From NCBI GenBank assembly GCA_030429125.1, contig JAUIDF010000002.1:1-41864 (forward strand): a DNA stretch of 41,864 bases, given 5' to 3'. Origin of the DNA: Gammaproteobacteria bacterium (lineage in GTDB: Bacteria > Pseudomonadota > Gammaproteobacteria > Arenicellales > CAJQKF01). Below are positions 1-8,527 of this stretch, in pieces. Under the pieces are notes generated by a model. The model saw only the letters and a program-made list of their open reading frames with translations. It was not told the DNA's origin and did not search any database. Position 1 is the first letter of the stretch; the number at the start of each line of letters is the position of its first letter. A program made the translations under genes and the position numbers.

Positions 1-48
1 GGGTCAACGCCCCGCCACCTCCCGATTTCCTCCTCCTAAGTGATCTTC

Positions 49-77
49 GCGCCGATTCTCCATCGGCGCTTTTTTTT
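49..77 (+). terminator. Rho-independent terminator of an upstream gene
   Basis: A perfect 8-bp stem (gcgccgat / atcggcgc) with a 5-nt loop is followed directly by eight T residues, the classical intrinsic terminator for plus-strand transcription. Two frames end in stop codons at 37-42, so a plus-strand gene probably ends just inside the window, but its product cannot be read from so few bases. Confidence 0.85.
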
Positions 78-173
78 GCCCGCGCGCCACTCCCGCCATG
101 CGGCACGGAACAATGCCCGGGCGATATCGCCAGCGGCTACAATCCGGTGTCCACACTTCCGGGGTCAACCGAC

Positions 174-1493
174 ATGACATCGCTCGAACTTACCCACTGG
201 TGGCAGCCGTTCACCAACGTGCGCGCCTTTCGCAACAACCCGCGCCTGATTGCACGCGCCGAGGGGTGTTTCCTGTACACCGAGGATGGCCGGGACATAC
301 TCGACGTCACCGCCGGCCTGTGGTGCGTGGCGCTCGGCCATGGCCGCCAGGAAGTGGCCGACGCCGTGCGCGAGCAGTTGATGACCCTCGACTACGCGCC
401 GCCCTTCCAGTTCGGCAACCCGGTGACGTTCCGCTTCGCGAGCAAACTCATCGAGCACGCGCCGCAAGGGCTCGAGCGCGTCTTCTTCACCAACTCGGGC
501 TCGGAGTCGGTGGATACCGCGATCAAGATCGCGGTGAAGTACCAGGTCGCACGCGGCAAGGCCGACAAGACGCGGCTGGTGTCGCGCCAGCGCGCCTACC
601 ACGGCATCAACGTCGGCGGCACGTCGCTGCAGGGCCTGCCCAACAATCGCGTCGGATTTCCCATCCTGCACGAGGTGGACTTCCTCGACGACACGCTGGA
701 CATGGAACAGTCCGCCTTCTCGCGCGGCCTGCCCGAACGGGGCGCGGAAAAGGCCGAGCAGCTCGCCGCCATCATCGAGCAGCGCGACGCCGACACCGTG
801 TGCGCGGTGATCGTCGAACCGGTGGTGGGCGCCGGCGGCATGGTGCCGCCGCCGGTGGGCTACCTGCAGCGCATCCGCGAGATCTGCGACGAGCACGACA
901 TCCTGCTCATCTTCGACGAGGTGGTCACCGGCTTCGGGCGCACCGGCGCCTGCTTCGCCAGTCAGCGCTTCGGCGTCACACCGGACCTGATGACCACCGC
1001 CAAGGCCATCAACGGCGGTACCGTGCCCATGGGCGGGGTGTTCGTGAAGCCGCACATCCAGGACACCATCTTCGAGGCGGCGCCGACCACCGGACCGGAG
1101 TTGTTTCACGGCAATACCTACGCCGGGAGCCCGGTGGCGGCGGCCGCCGGACTCGCTGCCTTCGAGATCTACGAGCGCGAGGGACTGCTGACCCGCGCCG
1201 CGGGCCCGATCGGCCAGTACTGGGAGGACGCACTGCACTCGCTGCGCGACATCGAGTCCATCATCGATATCCGCAACTTCGGCCTGCTGGGCGCGGTCAC
1301 TTTCAAGGGCGACCCGTCGCGGTTTCCGGCGGGTGCGGGGGTCGCGGTTCACAACCGCTGCTTCGAGAACGGCCTCTTGGCGCGCGGCGTCGGCGACGGC
1401 ATGGTGATGTCGCCGCCGCTGACCATCAGCGAGGCACAGATCGACCTCTTCGTCGAGCGCTACCGCCGCTCCATCGCCGACGTCATGGGCTGA
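174..1493 (+). CDS. Class III omega-aminotransferase (beta-alanine:pyruvate type)
   Basis: PLP-dependent fold-type I, class III aminotransferase of about 439 residues, the normal family length. It resembles omega-amino acid:pyruvate transaminases: the N-terminal HWWQPFTNVRAF, the DVTAGLWCVALGHG block, the GSE phosphate-binding loop, IFDEVVTGFGRTG with the PLP-contacting Asp, and the Schiff-base Lys in TTAKAINGG (about residue 277). ELFHGNTYAGSPVA near the C-terminal third is also typical. Likely role: transfer of a terminal amino group, for example from beta-alanine or a polyamine-derived amine, to pyruvate in the cytoplasm. The ORF track starts at a GTG (147); the ATG at 174 matches family N-termini better, though neither has a strong ribosome-binding site. 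A hydroxyacid dehydrogenase follows after 16 nt, probably as one transcript. The substrate is not determined by sequence. Confidence 0.88.
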   Translation: MTSLELTHWWQPFTNVRAFRNNPRLIARAEGCFLYTEDGRDILDVTAGLWCVALGHGRQEVADAVREQLMTLDYAPPFQFGNPVTFRFASKLIEHAPQGLERVFFTNSGSESVDTAIKIAVKYQVARGKADKTRLVSRQRAYHGINVGGTSLQGLPNNRVGFPILHEVDFLDDTLDMEQSAFSRGLPERGAEKAEQLAAIIEQRDADTVCAVIVEPVVGAGGMVPPPVGYLQRIREICDEHDILLIFDEVVTGFGRTGACFASQRFGVTPDLMTTAKAINGGTVPMGGVFVKPHIQDTIFEAAPTTGPELFHGNTYAGSPVAAAAGLAAFEIYEREGLLTRAAGPIGQYWEDALHSLRDIESIIDIRNFGLLGAVTFKGDPSRFPAGAGVAVHNRCFENGLLARGVGDGMVMSPPLTISEAQIDLFVERYRRSIADVMG

Positions 1494-1509
1494 GCGCGGA
1501 ACCGGCGCC

Positions 1510-2448
1510 GTGACACTGCTGGTCGATACCGGGCGGCCCGGGTGGATGAGCAATGCCAATGTCGCCGAACGGCTCGCGGCGATGTTGCCCGGCATCGACA
1601 TCCGGGTCGCCGAATCGCCGGGCGAGCCGGCGGACATTCGCATGATCGTCCTGGCGCAGGCGCGCCCTGGCCAGTTCGGCGACTTCCCCAACCTCGAGCT
1701 GGTGCAGAAGCTCGGGGCGGGCGTGGACGGCATCGTGGCCGAGCCGTCGCTCGCCGCCGGCGTGCGGATCGCGCGACTCAAGGACGAGGCGCCGGCCCGC
1801 GAGATCACGGAGTACTGCCTCGCCTACGTGTTCGCCGAGCTGCGCGGGCTGTGGCGCTACCATCATCACCAGCGCCTCGCGCAGTGGTCGCCGACCACGC
1901 CGCGCAGCAGTACCAACGTGCGAATCGGCGTGCTCGGACTCGGCCACATCGGCGGCCGCGTCGCGCGCACGTTCAGCGCGCTCGGCTTCGCCGTCGACGG
2001 TTACAGCCGAAGCGGCCGCCACGTCGACGGCGTGCGCAGCCTCTCGGGTGAGGACGGCCTGAACCAGCTGCTGGGCGAATGCGACGTGGCGATCTGCGTG
2101 CTGCCGTCGACGCCGGCAACGCGCGGTTTGCTCGATGCCGCGCGCTTCGCCCGCATGAAAAAGGGCGCCCTGCTCGTCAACGCCGGCCGCGGCAACCTCC
2201 TGGTCGAAGCCGACCTGCCGGCCGCCCTCGACGCCGGGCGTCCCGGCAGCGCGGTCCTGGACGTGTTCGCCACCGAGCCCCTGCCACCGGACCACGCGTT
2301 CTGGCAACACCCGGCGATACGTATCACGCCCCACGTGTCCGGCTGGAACATCGGCGGCGACGGCCTCGCGACGGTGGCGGAAAACTACCGCCGGTTGACG
2401 GCCGGGCGGCCGGTCCTGCACGAGGTGGACCGGCAACTGGGCTACTAG
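1510..2448 (+). CDS. D-2-hydroxyacid dehydrogenase (NAD-binding)
   Basis: A 312-residue member of the D-isomer-specific 2-hydroxyacid dehydrogenase family, which reduces 2-keto acids or oxidises D-2-hydroxy acids with NAD(P)H. Visible are the Rossmann motif GLGHIG (143-148), the substrate-binding Arg in NAGRG (R227), Glu in DVFATEP (E256) and catalytic His in ITPHVSG (H275), giving the complete R-E-H triad. The start is GTG, the most upstream start in frame after the aminotransferase stop; an ATG at 1543 is less likely because it would remove the first beta strand. The tight spacing to the aminotransferase suggests the enzyme reduces the keto or aldehyde acid produced there, but this is inference. 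It belongs to the GhrA-like group by overall pattern. Confidence 0.87.
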   Translation: MTLLVDTGRPGWMSNANVAERLAAMLPGIDIRVAESPGEPADIRMIVLAQARPGQFGDFPNLELVQKLGAGVDGIVAEPSLAAGVRIARLKDEAPAREITEYCLAYVFAELRGLWRYHHHQRLAQWSPTTPRSSTNVRIGVLGLGHIGGRVARTFSALGFAVDGYSRSGRHVDGVRSLSGEDGLNQLLGECDVAICVLPSTPATRGLLDAARFARMKKGALLVNAGRGNLLVEADLPAALDAGRPGSAVLDVFATEPLPPDHAFWQHPAIRITPHVSGWNIGGDGLATVAENYRRLTAGRPVLHEVDRQLGY

Positions 2449-2468
2449 GGCGTACCGGCCGGTACGCC
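2449..2468. terminator. Perfect palindrome between convergent genes
   Basis: A perfect 20-bp palindrome (ggcgtaccgg / ccggtacgcc) starts at the last base of the hydroxyacid dehydrogenase stop codon region and lies 24 nt before the stop of the convergent DUF4864 gene. There is no T-tract on either strand, so it is at best a hairpin that ends or protects both converging transcripts; a protein-binding site is an alternative. Confidence 0.4.
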
Positions 2469-2492
2469 GTGCGCGAGTCTTGTCGACGAGCC

Positions 2493-2999
2493 CTAGGCGC
2501 TGCGGTTGAGTTTCACCGCCGGCGACACGGCCATCGTCATCCAGCAACCCGCGTGCTCGCCCGTGTCGACTTTCTGCATGACCCAGACATAGGCCGAGGT
2601 CGAACCATCCGCCGCCCGCACCGTCACGTAGAACTCGACCACCGAATCGGCGGCGCGCGCGGCGAGTACCTCGTGACTTCGATGACCGACGAGACTGTCG
2701 TATCCCGGGCTGTTGAGCATGGCGGCGAAGCGGGACAGGGTGCCGGCAAATGCCTTGTTGGCGGGGTGTGCGAGCGCCCAGACCTGTCGAATGGGCGTGC
2801 CCGGCGACGACGGATCGAGCGCCTTGAGCGCGTCGAGCTGGATGCCGACCACCTCGCGGGCGGACAAGTCCGGACTTGCCTTCACCACGTCACCGGCGAG
2901 GGCGGACGCGCCGGCCAGCAGCGTGACGATGAAGGCGATGGCGATGGCGGCACGGGTTCGGCAGCCTTCGCGCACGATGGATGTGGATACGCGGATCAT
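2493..2999 (-). CDS. DUF4864 family secreted protein
   Basis: A 168-residue protein with an N-terminal signal peptide (positively charged start, hydrophobic AAIAIAFIVTLLAGASALAG, cleavage about residue 36) and a DUF4864-like mature domain. That domain shows the family pattern: an IQLDALKALD helix, RQVWALAHPANK, a FAAMLNSPGYDSLVGHR segment and a C-terminal GCWMTMAVSP strand. No enzymatic function is known for the family. The ORF track extends to 3245, but the ATG at 2999 is preceded by GGAGG at a good distance and starts the signal peptide, so the longer version is rejected. It is likely periplasmic or exported. It sits downstream of the GGDEF gene on the same strand, separated by about 140 nt. 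Confidence 0.75.
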   Translation of the reverse strand: MIRVSTSIVREGCRTRAAIAIAFIVTLLAGASALAGDVVKASPDLSAREVVGIQLDALKALDPSSPGTPIRQVWALAHPANKAFAGTLSRFAAMLNSPGYDSLVGHRSHEVLAARAADSVVEFYVTVRAADGSTSAYVWVMQKVDTGEHAGCWMTMAVSPAVKLNRSA

Positions 3000-3138
3000 G
3001 TGAAGTACCTCCGCAGGCGTTCTCGTTCGGGGGAAACCCGCCGGCGGCGGATCCTTCGTCACGCCGGTTCGGTCATCGATGATTGCGCCACGCCCGTGAA
3101 GGCGACGTGAAACCGCGCCGGCACCGCTCCACCGCGCA

Positions 3139-4653
3139 TCATCGCCGGCGCCGGTCCGCCCCCGTCCTCTCGTAGTACGCCCGCTTGTTCTCGTACATGC
3201 GGATATCCGCCTGTCGTACGAGTTCCTCGACCGAGGCGCCCGCATTGCCGGTCGCCGCGCCCATGGCGAAACTCAGGGCGGGCCCGCTGTAGAACTTGTT
3301 GTTCACGGCGACGAGGTGATCGACACGCTCCATCAACCGCTCGACGGCGGTCTCGTCGGTGGCGGGCAGCAGCAGGACGAATTCGTCACCGCCGATTCGC
3401 GCCACGCAGACATCGCCCTCCGCCGTCTTCGAGAGCACTTCGCCGGCGCGCCGGATCAGGGCATCGCCGGCGGCGTGTCCATGTTCGTCGTTGGCACTCT
3501 TGAGATTGTTCAAATCGATCGCGAGCACCGATACCGGCCACGGTCCGCGCTTGGCAAGCCGCTTGATCTCCTCGTTGAAGAATGTCCGGTTTCGCAACTT
3601 CGACACCGGATCGTGCGTGCCGAGATACTCGAGGTATGCCTCGGCCTTCTTGCGCGCGGTGATGTCCATGAGCGAAACGAGGACGAGCCGCCAGTCGGAT
3701 TCGAACCCGGGCAGAACGGAGAACTGCATGTAGACGTTCAGCTTGTCGCCGCTCAGCGTGTAGTTCACGTTCTCGCGCTGGTGCGACAGCTCGCCGTCGA
3801 ACAGCTTGATGAGCTGCTCGCCGAAATGCCGTCGCATCTCGTCGCGGAAGATGCGATCGACATTGTCAACCAGTGACCTCTTGTCGGCTGCACCGAACAT
3901 GGCCAGGGTCTGGTCGTTGACATCGACCACCCGGATCCGTTCCATGCATCGGTCCACGAACTCCGGATGGACGTCGATGAAGGTGCGAAAGTCGATTACC
4001 CCCGACGCGGCAACCTCGTCGAGAAGCGCCTTTATGCCGCTGAAATCCTCGACCCACAACGACACCGGCGAATGATCGAACAGGCCGCGCGCATATCGTT
4101 CGGCCTGCGCCTGGGCACGCTGCGCCTCGGAGCGCTCGGTCATGTCCTCGATGGATACCAGCACCCGGCTCCACGTCTCCTCGCTGCCGCTGAGCACCGT
4201 GCCGTGCAGGAGGATGTCGAGTCGCCGTCCCGATGTCGAGTAGTTCACCGTCTCGCTGTGGAATCGGCCGTCGCCCTGCCACAGCTGCACCAGCTCCTCG
4301 ACGTGCTGGTCGAACATGTCGTCGCGAAATATGCTGGAGAGATTCGAAACCAGCTGTTCGAGAGACGTCGCCTCGTACAGTTCCAGCGTGCGGCGATTGA
4401 CAGCCAGCACCTTGATGAGCGACGAACACTGTTCGACCCGCTCGGGCGCCTCCCGGAGGAAGGCGCGAAAATCAGAGACGCCGTTCCTGCGCCATCGATC
4501 GAATTGCGCCCGAAGGGCGCTGTAGTCTTCCAACCATAACGAAACCGGCGCCAGGTCGAACAGTTCGGCGAACTCTTCCTGGCTAACCGATCCAACCGGA
4601 ATACCCGCCATCGGTTCAATCCCCCGGAATGCATTGTCGTAGCCCGTCGTCAT
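3139..4653 (-). CDS. PAS-PAS-GGDEF diguanylate cyclase
   Basis: A 504-residue soluble signalling protein with two homologous PAS-like sensory domains (about 28-175 and 190-335). Each begins with PVSLW-E-D and ends with the RVLVSI-D-T linker that usually precedes the next domain. A GGDEF domain follows (about 345-495), with intact GGDEF at 421-425 and the DLNNLK metal/nucleotide region upstream, so it should make cyclic di-GMP from GTP. The usual RxxD inhibitory site just before GGDEF is absent (the stretch reads EGDVCVAR), so product feedback through that site is not expected. No transmembrane segment or signal peptide is visible, which points to cytoplasmic sensing. The two PAS units look like an internal duplication. 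It is monocistronic or loosely linked to the DUF4864 gene. Confidence 0.9.
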   Translation of the reverse strand: MTTGYDNAFRGIEPMAGIPVGSVSQEEFAELFDLAPVSLWLEDYSALRAQFDRWRRNGVSDFRAFLREAPERVEQCSSLIKVLAVNRRTLELYEATSLEQLVSNLSSIFRDDMFDQHVEELVQLWQGDGRFHSETVNYSTSGRRLDILLHGTVLSGSEETWSRVLVSIEDMTERSEAQRAQAQAERYARGLFDHSPVSLWVEDFSGIKALLDEVAASGVIDFRTFIDVHPEFVDRCMERIRVVDVNDQTLAMFGAADKRSLVDNVDRIFRDEMRRHFGEQLIKLFDGELSHQRENVNYTLSGDKLNVYMQFSVLPGFESDWRLVLVSLMDITARKKAEAYLEYLGTHDPVSKLRNRTFFNEEIKRLAKRGPWPVSVLAIDLNNLKSANDEHGHAAGDALIRRAGEVLSKTAEGDVCVARIGGDEFVLLLPATDETAVERLMERVDHLVAVNNKFYSGPALSFAMGAATGNAGASVEELVRQADIRMYENKRAYYERTGADRRRR

Positions 4654-4945
4654 TGACGATAGGTCGACGAGGGGCCGACGTCAACGAGGATTGCACGACG
4701 CGCGAAACTTTCTCGATACTTCATTCGCGAGCACCTCCTCCTCGCATTATCCTCCGATCGGGGCGCCGGGAGAACGGGGTCGCTCGGCGCGCCCGCTGAG
4801 CGTGCGGCAATCCCTGCATCGGCCGCTTCAGACCATCGACGTCGCCGGACGCTCGCGGCAACCGTCGCCGGCGGCAACTCCACGGGTCGCGTCCCTGGCA
4901 CCCTGTCCAGGTGCGGTTAGCCACCGCGCGCGGGGCACGGGCGGT
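4654..4945. other. Intergenic region without a recognisable gene
   Basis: About 290 bp between the aldolase stop and the GGDEF start (both minus strand). The ORFs here (for example 83 and 67 codons) have Arg/Ser/Pro-rich shadow composition and no convincing ribosome-binding site. It presumably holds the promoter of the GGDEF gene, but no clear promoter hexamers or riboswitch were seen. Confidence 0.4.
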
Positions 4946-5662
4946 TCATTCGAGCCCATGACATCGCAGCAACGCGGCAAAATGTCCCTCGGCGAGCGTC
5001 ACGTGCACTTCCTCGATCTGGCGCCGGGTCTCGAGAAGCACCGCGTCATCGATCAGCTTCAAGGGCAGCCCGGTGCTCTGGGCAAGAACCTGTTGACGGC
5101 AGGCACGCTCAAGGTAGTAGAGATCGTCGAAGGCGACGGCGACGCTCGGTGCGCCGACGGTGATGCCGTGATTGTCGAGGAAGAAGATGTCCGCATCGGG
5201 ATGGTTCCGTTGCGCCTGCGCGATGCGTGCGCCTTCGGCATCGTCCAGGGCGATGCCGCCGAATCCGTGGTGCGCCATGCGGCCGTGAAACCGCGCCGCG
5301 CTCTGGTGCGCCATCTCGAGCCGCCCTCCCTCGAGCATGGTCAACGCGGTGGCGTAGGGCATGTGGGTGTGCAGCAGGACCTGGTGGCGCGGGTTGGCGC
5401 GGTGGCCGGCGACGTGGATGAAGCGCGCGGTCGCCTCCACTTCACCCTCTCCCTCGACGACACGCCCGTCACCGTCCATCAGCAGCAGGTGCCGGGGCCG
5501 CATTTCAGACCAGTGAACGCCGAACGGATTGATGAGATAGCGTTCGGCGTCGCCCGGCACGACCGCCGAAAAATGGTTGCAGATGCCTTCGGAGAATCCG
5601 AACCGGTCGGCCAGGACGAAGGCGGCCGCCAGGTCGCGCCTCAGTCTGTTCACGTCAGTCAT
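4946..5662 (-). CDS. Class II aldolase/adducin family protein
   Basis: A 238-residue protein of the class II aldolase/adducin fold (fuculose-phosphate aldolase-like), a cytoplasmic zinc enzyme family. The metal ligands are visible: HTH at 98-100 and the third His in LDNHGITVG (H165), with the acidic GEGEVEAT segment before them. The family includes sugar-phosphate aldolases and decarboxylases of small hydroxy or keto acids; the substrate here cannot be assigned. The start is well supported: GGAGGTG stands four to five bases before the ATG. The stop of the TauD-like oxygenase is only 12 nt upstream, so the two are almost certainly co-transcribed, suggesting sequential steps on one substrate. 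Confidence 0.85.
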   Translation of the reverse strand: MTDVNRLRRDLAAAFVLADRFGFSEGICNHFSAVVPGDAERYLINPFGVHWSEMRPRHLLLMDGDGRVVEGEGEVEATARFIHVAGHRANPRHQVLLHTHMPYATALTMLEGGRLEMAHQSAARFHGRMAHHGFGGIALDDAEGARIAQAQRNHPDADIFFLDNHGITVGAPSVAVAFDDLYYLERACRQQVLAQSTGLPLKLIDDAVLLETRRQIEEVHVTLAEGHFAALLRCHGLE

Positions 5663-5674
5663 TACACCTCCTCG

Positions 5675-6664
5675 TTACGCCATTGCGACGACGACGCGGC
5701 GCTGCCCCCGGTAAGGTTTGCGCCCGTGCATCGTCAGGATATTGTCGATCACCATGACATCACCCGGCTGCCACGGAAACACGATCTCGAGCGACCGGTT
5801 CACGGCGCGAATCGTTTCCAGGTCGCCGACGTCGATTTCACCTCCGTCGGCATACGTCACGTGATTGCCCAGCGTCTCCTCCCCCGCCGTTGCCGGGTCG
5901 AAACGCGGGTCGCCGTGCGCGCCGAACGACGTCTTCACGCTCGCCAGCGCGCGATGCCACTGGTCGGCCTGGTTCCACCAGCACGTCTCGCCGGTCAGCG
6001 GGTGCGAGACGACGGCCCGATGCGGCGCGCGCGTGCGAAGGCCGAAACCGGTCCATTCGAAAGACATGCCCGAGCGGTCGAGACAGGCCTCCACGGCATC
6101 GCGGTCCGGGGTCTCGAAGGTCTCCTGCCAGCTCTTTCCGATACCCGGTTCGCCGTCGGCATCCCAAAGATGCTGCAGGTAGGCGATGCCGCGCGACTCG
6201 AACGCATCGCGGATACGCGCGGGCAGTGCCCGGTAGATTTCCCGGCCGTCAGCGAGGTGGGTCTCGCCGCCTGATGCCGCTGCCACCAGGCAGCCGAAGA
6301 AGACGATGGCCGGCGACCAGGCGGCATAGGACAGCTCGTTGTGCAACAGGACTTCCAGCGAAGCCTCGTACTCGGTCGAGGTGTACACCTTGTCGGCGAG
6401 TCCCCTGCGCGGTGAATCCCCGCCCGCATAGGGCTTCAGTTCGGGTTCGATCGCCTGGCACACCGCGCGGAACTCGTCGGGCGTGGTGATGGCGAAGCCG
6501 CGAATCAGCACCGCGCCCGCGCGACTGGCGGTCTCGCGTAGTGCCGCCGCGTGCTGCGTCGCCCACGTCACCGCGTCCGCCGCCGAGCGTGCCGCCGGAA
6601 CCCGCGGCACCAGCGGAAGGGAACGGTCGCCCCGCAACGGTTCGGCATGGAAGGAATGGGTCAA
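5675..6664 (-). CDS. TauD/TfdA-like 2-oxoglutarate Fe(II) dioxygenase
   Basis: A 329-residue non-heme iron oxygenase of the TauD/TfdA superfamily. The facial triad can be read as His108-x-Glu110 (LLHNELSY) and distal His313 (NILTMHGRKPY), with the 2-oxoglutarate-binding Arg in GQRRVVV. The HxE rather than HxD arrangement is seen in a subgroup resembling clavaminate-synthase/SyrP-like hydroxylases. Probable reaction: hydroxylation or oxidative cleavage of a small organic acid coupled to 2-oxoglutarate decarboxylation. The start is a TTG without a clear ribosome-binding site; no ATG or GTG occurs between it and the upstream in-frame stop, and a GTG 31 codons in would still leave the core. It is co-transcribed with the class II aldolase. 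No taurine transport genes are nearby, so taurine is not implied. Confidence 0.85.
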   Translation of the reverse strand: MTHSFHAEPLRGDRSLPLVPRVPAARSAADAVTWATQHAAALRETASRAGAVLIRGFAITTPDEFRAVCQAIEPELKPYAGGDSPRRGLADKVYTSTEYEASLEVLLHNELSYAAWSPAIVFFGCLVAAASGGETHLADGREIYRALPARIRDAFESRGIAYLQHLWDADGEPGIGKSWQETFETPDRDAVEACLDRSGMSFEWTGFGLRTRAPHRAVVSHPLTGETCWWNQADQWHRALASVKTSFGAHGDPRFDPATAGEETLGNHVTYADGGEIDVGDLETIRAVNRSLEIVFPWQPGDVMVIDNILTMHGRKPYRGQRRVVVAMA

Positions 6665-6697
6665 GATCGATACCGGGTCAGGGCGTTGTTTCGCGTC

Positions 6698-7011
6698 TCA
6701 CTTCGAATCGCGCGGCAGTCGCGGCCCCGGCGACGTGCTGTACATGGCCCGTAGGGCACCGACCAGCGATGCCGTGGTCCATTGCCACGTCGGTTCGGCA
6801 ATGTCGCGCTTCACCTCGCAGAACGCGCTCATCCGGTAAGACCGGTCGCGACCGTCAGGCGTCACGGTAGCGGACTGACCCTGGTATCGGGACAAACGAA
6901 CACCGACTGCATTACGGTAAAGGGTTCCAGCACGCAGGCGTCGGGACTCGCGGAGAACGAACTCGCGAGAAGGGCTGAAACGAGCAGAACGTTGTTTGCC
7001 GGTCTCGTCAT
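6698..7011 (-). pseudogene. Possible frameshifted small secreted protein
   Basis: An ATG at 7011, preceded by AGAGG, opens a frame whose first about 25 residues look like a signal peptide (MTRPANNVLLVSALLASSFS). That frame stops at 6862 after losing coding character. From about 6895 the adjacent frame continues open to a TGA at 6698 with composition typical of coding DNA here (high third-position GC, TVTPDGRDRSYRMSAFCEVK). Joined by one frameshift near 6865-6900 they would make a protein of about 100 residues with two or three Cys. It is either a decayed gene, a sequencing error, or chance in a 615-bp gap that also contains the TauD promoter. No family was recognised. Confidence 0.3.
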
Positions 7012-7279
7012 GTTGGCCTCTCTTCGCGTACTTTCCGAGGACGTCGCCAATTCACGACAACCAGTATATCCCGCCCGGCACCGCGCGGCATGCCCACGGT
7101 CATCGCCTGACTCGCGTTCGAGGCGGTCTCGCGTCGGGCATGCAATAATTCAAGCGAACGGCCAGTTACCGTGCCGCGCGACGGCGACCGACCCGCTGGT
7201 GCGGGACAAAGAAGTCAGCCCCGGGCACGAGAGTATCGTTGGCGGTCAACCAGCGGCCAGATACCGGGAGGCACACCCC

Positions 7280-7678
7280 ATGAAACCAATCACCGGCGGC
7301 TGCCTGTGCGGCGCCGTCAGGATCGAGACGACCGGCCTGCCTGACCGGGTCGGCATCTGCCACTGCCTCGACTGCCGAAAGCATCACGGCGCCCTGTTCT
7401 ATGCCGCGGCGATCTTTGCGGCGGACGCGGTCGCTATCGAAGGCGACGCGCACGAGTACGAGGGGCGATTCTTCTGCCCGCGATGCGGGTCATCGGTTTA
7501 CAACCGCACCGACGACGAGATCGAGGTGCACCTGGGATCCCTCGACGCCCCCGACCAACTGACGCCGACCTACGAGTTGTGGACCAGCCGGCGCGAGACG
7601 TGGCTGCCGCCGTTCCCGGTGTCGAAACGCTACCACCGCGACCGCGAACCCTCAGAACCGCATGAAGGCCCGGTATAG
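7280..7678 (+). CDS. GFA family zinc protein (Gfa/CENP-V-like)
   Basis: A 132-residue protein of the GFA family, named after glutathione-dependent formaldehyde-activating enzyme. The zinc ligands are in place: CLC at 8-10, CHCLDC at 27-32 and CPRC at 66-69, on a small beta fold beginning with the family hallmark GGCLCGAVR. Most members lack a proven reaction, and the original Gfa activity is disputed, so a function in thiol or formaldehyde chemistry is only possible. The longer ORF starting at 6782 is rejected: the ATG at 7280 has GGGAGG upstream and starts at the conserved domain edge. It is the only plus-strand gene inside a minus-strand catabolic region and is convergent with bdhA. Confidence 0.88.
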   Translation: MKPITGGCLCGAVRIETTGLPDRVGICHCLDCRKHHGALFYAAAIFAADAVAIEGDAHEYEGRFFCPRCGSSVYNRTDDEIEVHLGSLDAPDQLTPTYELWTSRRETWLPPFPVSKRYHRDREPSEPHEGPV

Positions 7679-7727
7679 ACAGCGGCGCCATGTCCGCGGG
7701 CAATGACGCGAGTCCGCGCCCGGCGGG

Positions 7728-8522
7728 CTAGCGCGCGGTCCAGCCCCCGTCGACCGGTATGCACGCACCGCGAACTTCCCGGGCGGCGTCGCTGCAGAGG
7801 AACATGGCCAGGGCCGACACCTGTTCGGGGCGTACGAACTCGCCCGACGGCTGGTTCGCGCCCACCAGCCGGGCGGCAGCATCCTCCACGTCGATCGATT
7901 CGCGTCGTGCCAGCGCGTCGATCTGCTCGTCCAGGATCGGCGTGCGTACCATGCCGGGGCATATCGCGTTGCAGGTAATCGGCAGGTCGGCATTCTCCAG
8001 GGCGGCCGCCTTCGTCAGCCCGACCAGTCCGTGCTTGGAGGCGATATACGGGCCCTTGGTGGGAGAGGCGACGAGTCCATGTGTCGACGCGATGTTGATG
8101 ATCCTTCCCCACCGCGCCGCGCGCATGCCGGGAATCGCCGCGCGCATGGTGTGAAACGCCGCCGTCAGATTGATGGCGATCATTCGATTCCACGTGTCGA
8201 CGGCGAACGCCTCGAGGCGCCCGGTGTGCTGGATTCCTGCATTGTTGACGAGAATATCGACCTGGCCAAGCGTCGCGCCGGCGAACGTCATCAGCTCGTC
8301 GATCTCGTCGACATGCTCGAGGTTTGCACCGTGCCGGTACACCTTCACGCCATGTTCGGCGGCGAGCGACTCGCGGATGTCCTCGATGACGCCGGGATCA
8401 CCGAGTCCGTGCAGCAGGACATTGGCGCCCCGCTCGGCAAGCCCGCGCGCGATGCAAAGACCGATACCCTGGGTGGAACCCGTGACCAGGGCGCCCTTTC
8501 CTTCCAGTTCACGCGATGCCAT
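7728..8522 (-). CDS. bdhA: 3-hydroxybutyrate dehydrogenase (SDR family)
   Basis: A 264-residue classical short-chain dehydrogenase closely matching D-beta-hydroxybutyrate dehydrogenases. It shows TGSTQGIG (14-21, cofactor loop), NNAGIQH (93-99), the catalytic Ser146, Tyr159 and Lys163 (SKHGLVG), ICPGMVRTP and the diagnostic C-terminus VDGGWTAR. It interconverts acetoacetate and (R)-3-hydroxybutyrate with NAD(H) in the cytoplasm. The start ATG lies five bases after the GST stop, so the longer ORF of the track is not used. It is the last gene of the GntR-linked operon. The upstream BKACE enzyme would release acetoacetate, which gives BdhA an immediate substrate. The assignment within the SDR family is unusually firm because of the conserved NNAGIQH and GGWTAR segments. 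Confidence 0.87.
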   Translation of the reverse strand: MASRELEGKGALVTGSTQGIGLCIARGLAERGANVLLHGLGDPGVIEDIRESLAAEHGVKVYRHGANLEHVDEIDELMTFAGATLGQVDILVNNAGIQHTGRLEAFAVDTWNRMIAINLTAAFHTMRAAIPGMRAARWGRIINIASTHGLVASPTKGPYIASKHGLVGLTKAAALENADLPITCNAICPGMVRTPILDEQIDALARRESIDVEDAAARLVGANQPSGEFVRPEQVSALAMFLCSDAAREVRGACIPVDGGWTAR

Positions 8523-8527
8523 GACGA

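Noticed and set aside
98-1513. 471-codon plus-strand ORF
   Set aside because: It is an Arg-rich out-of-frame shadow of the aminotransferase, with no family motifs.
4691-6274. 527-codon plus-strand ORF
   Set aside because: Antisense to the class II aldolase and the oxygenase, both of which have intact metal-binding motifs and operon spacing.
5675-6664. Taurine dioxygenase TauD
   Set aside because: The fold matches but the HxE site and the lack of taurine transport or sulfur genes do not support taurine as substrate.
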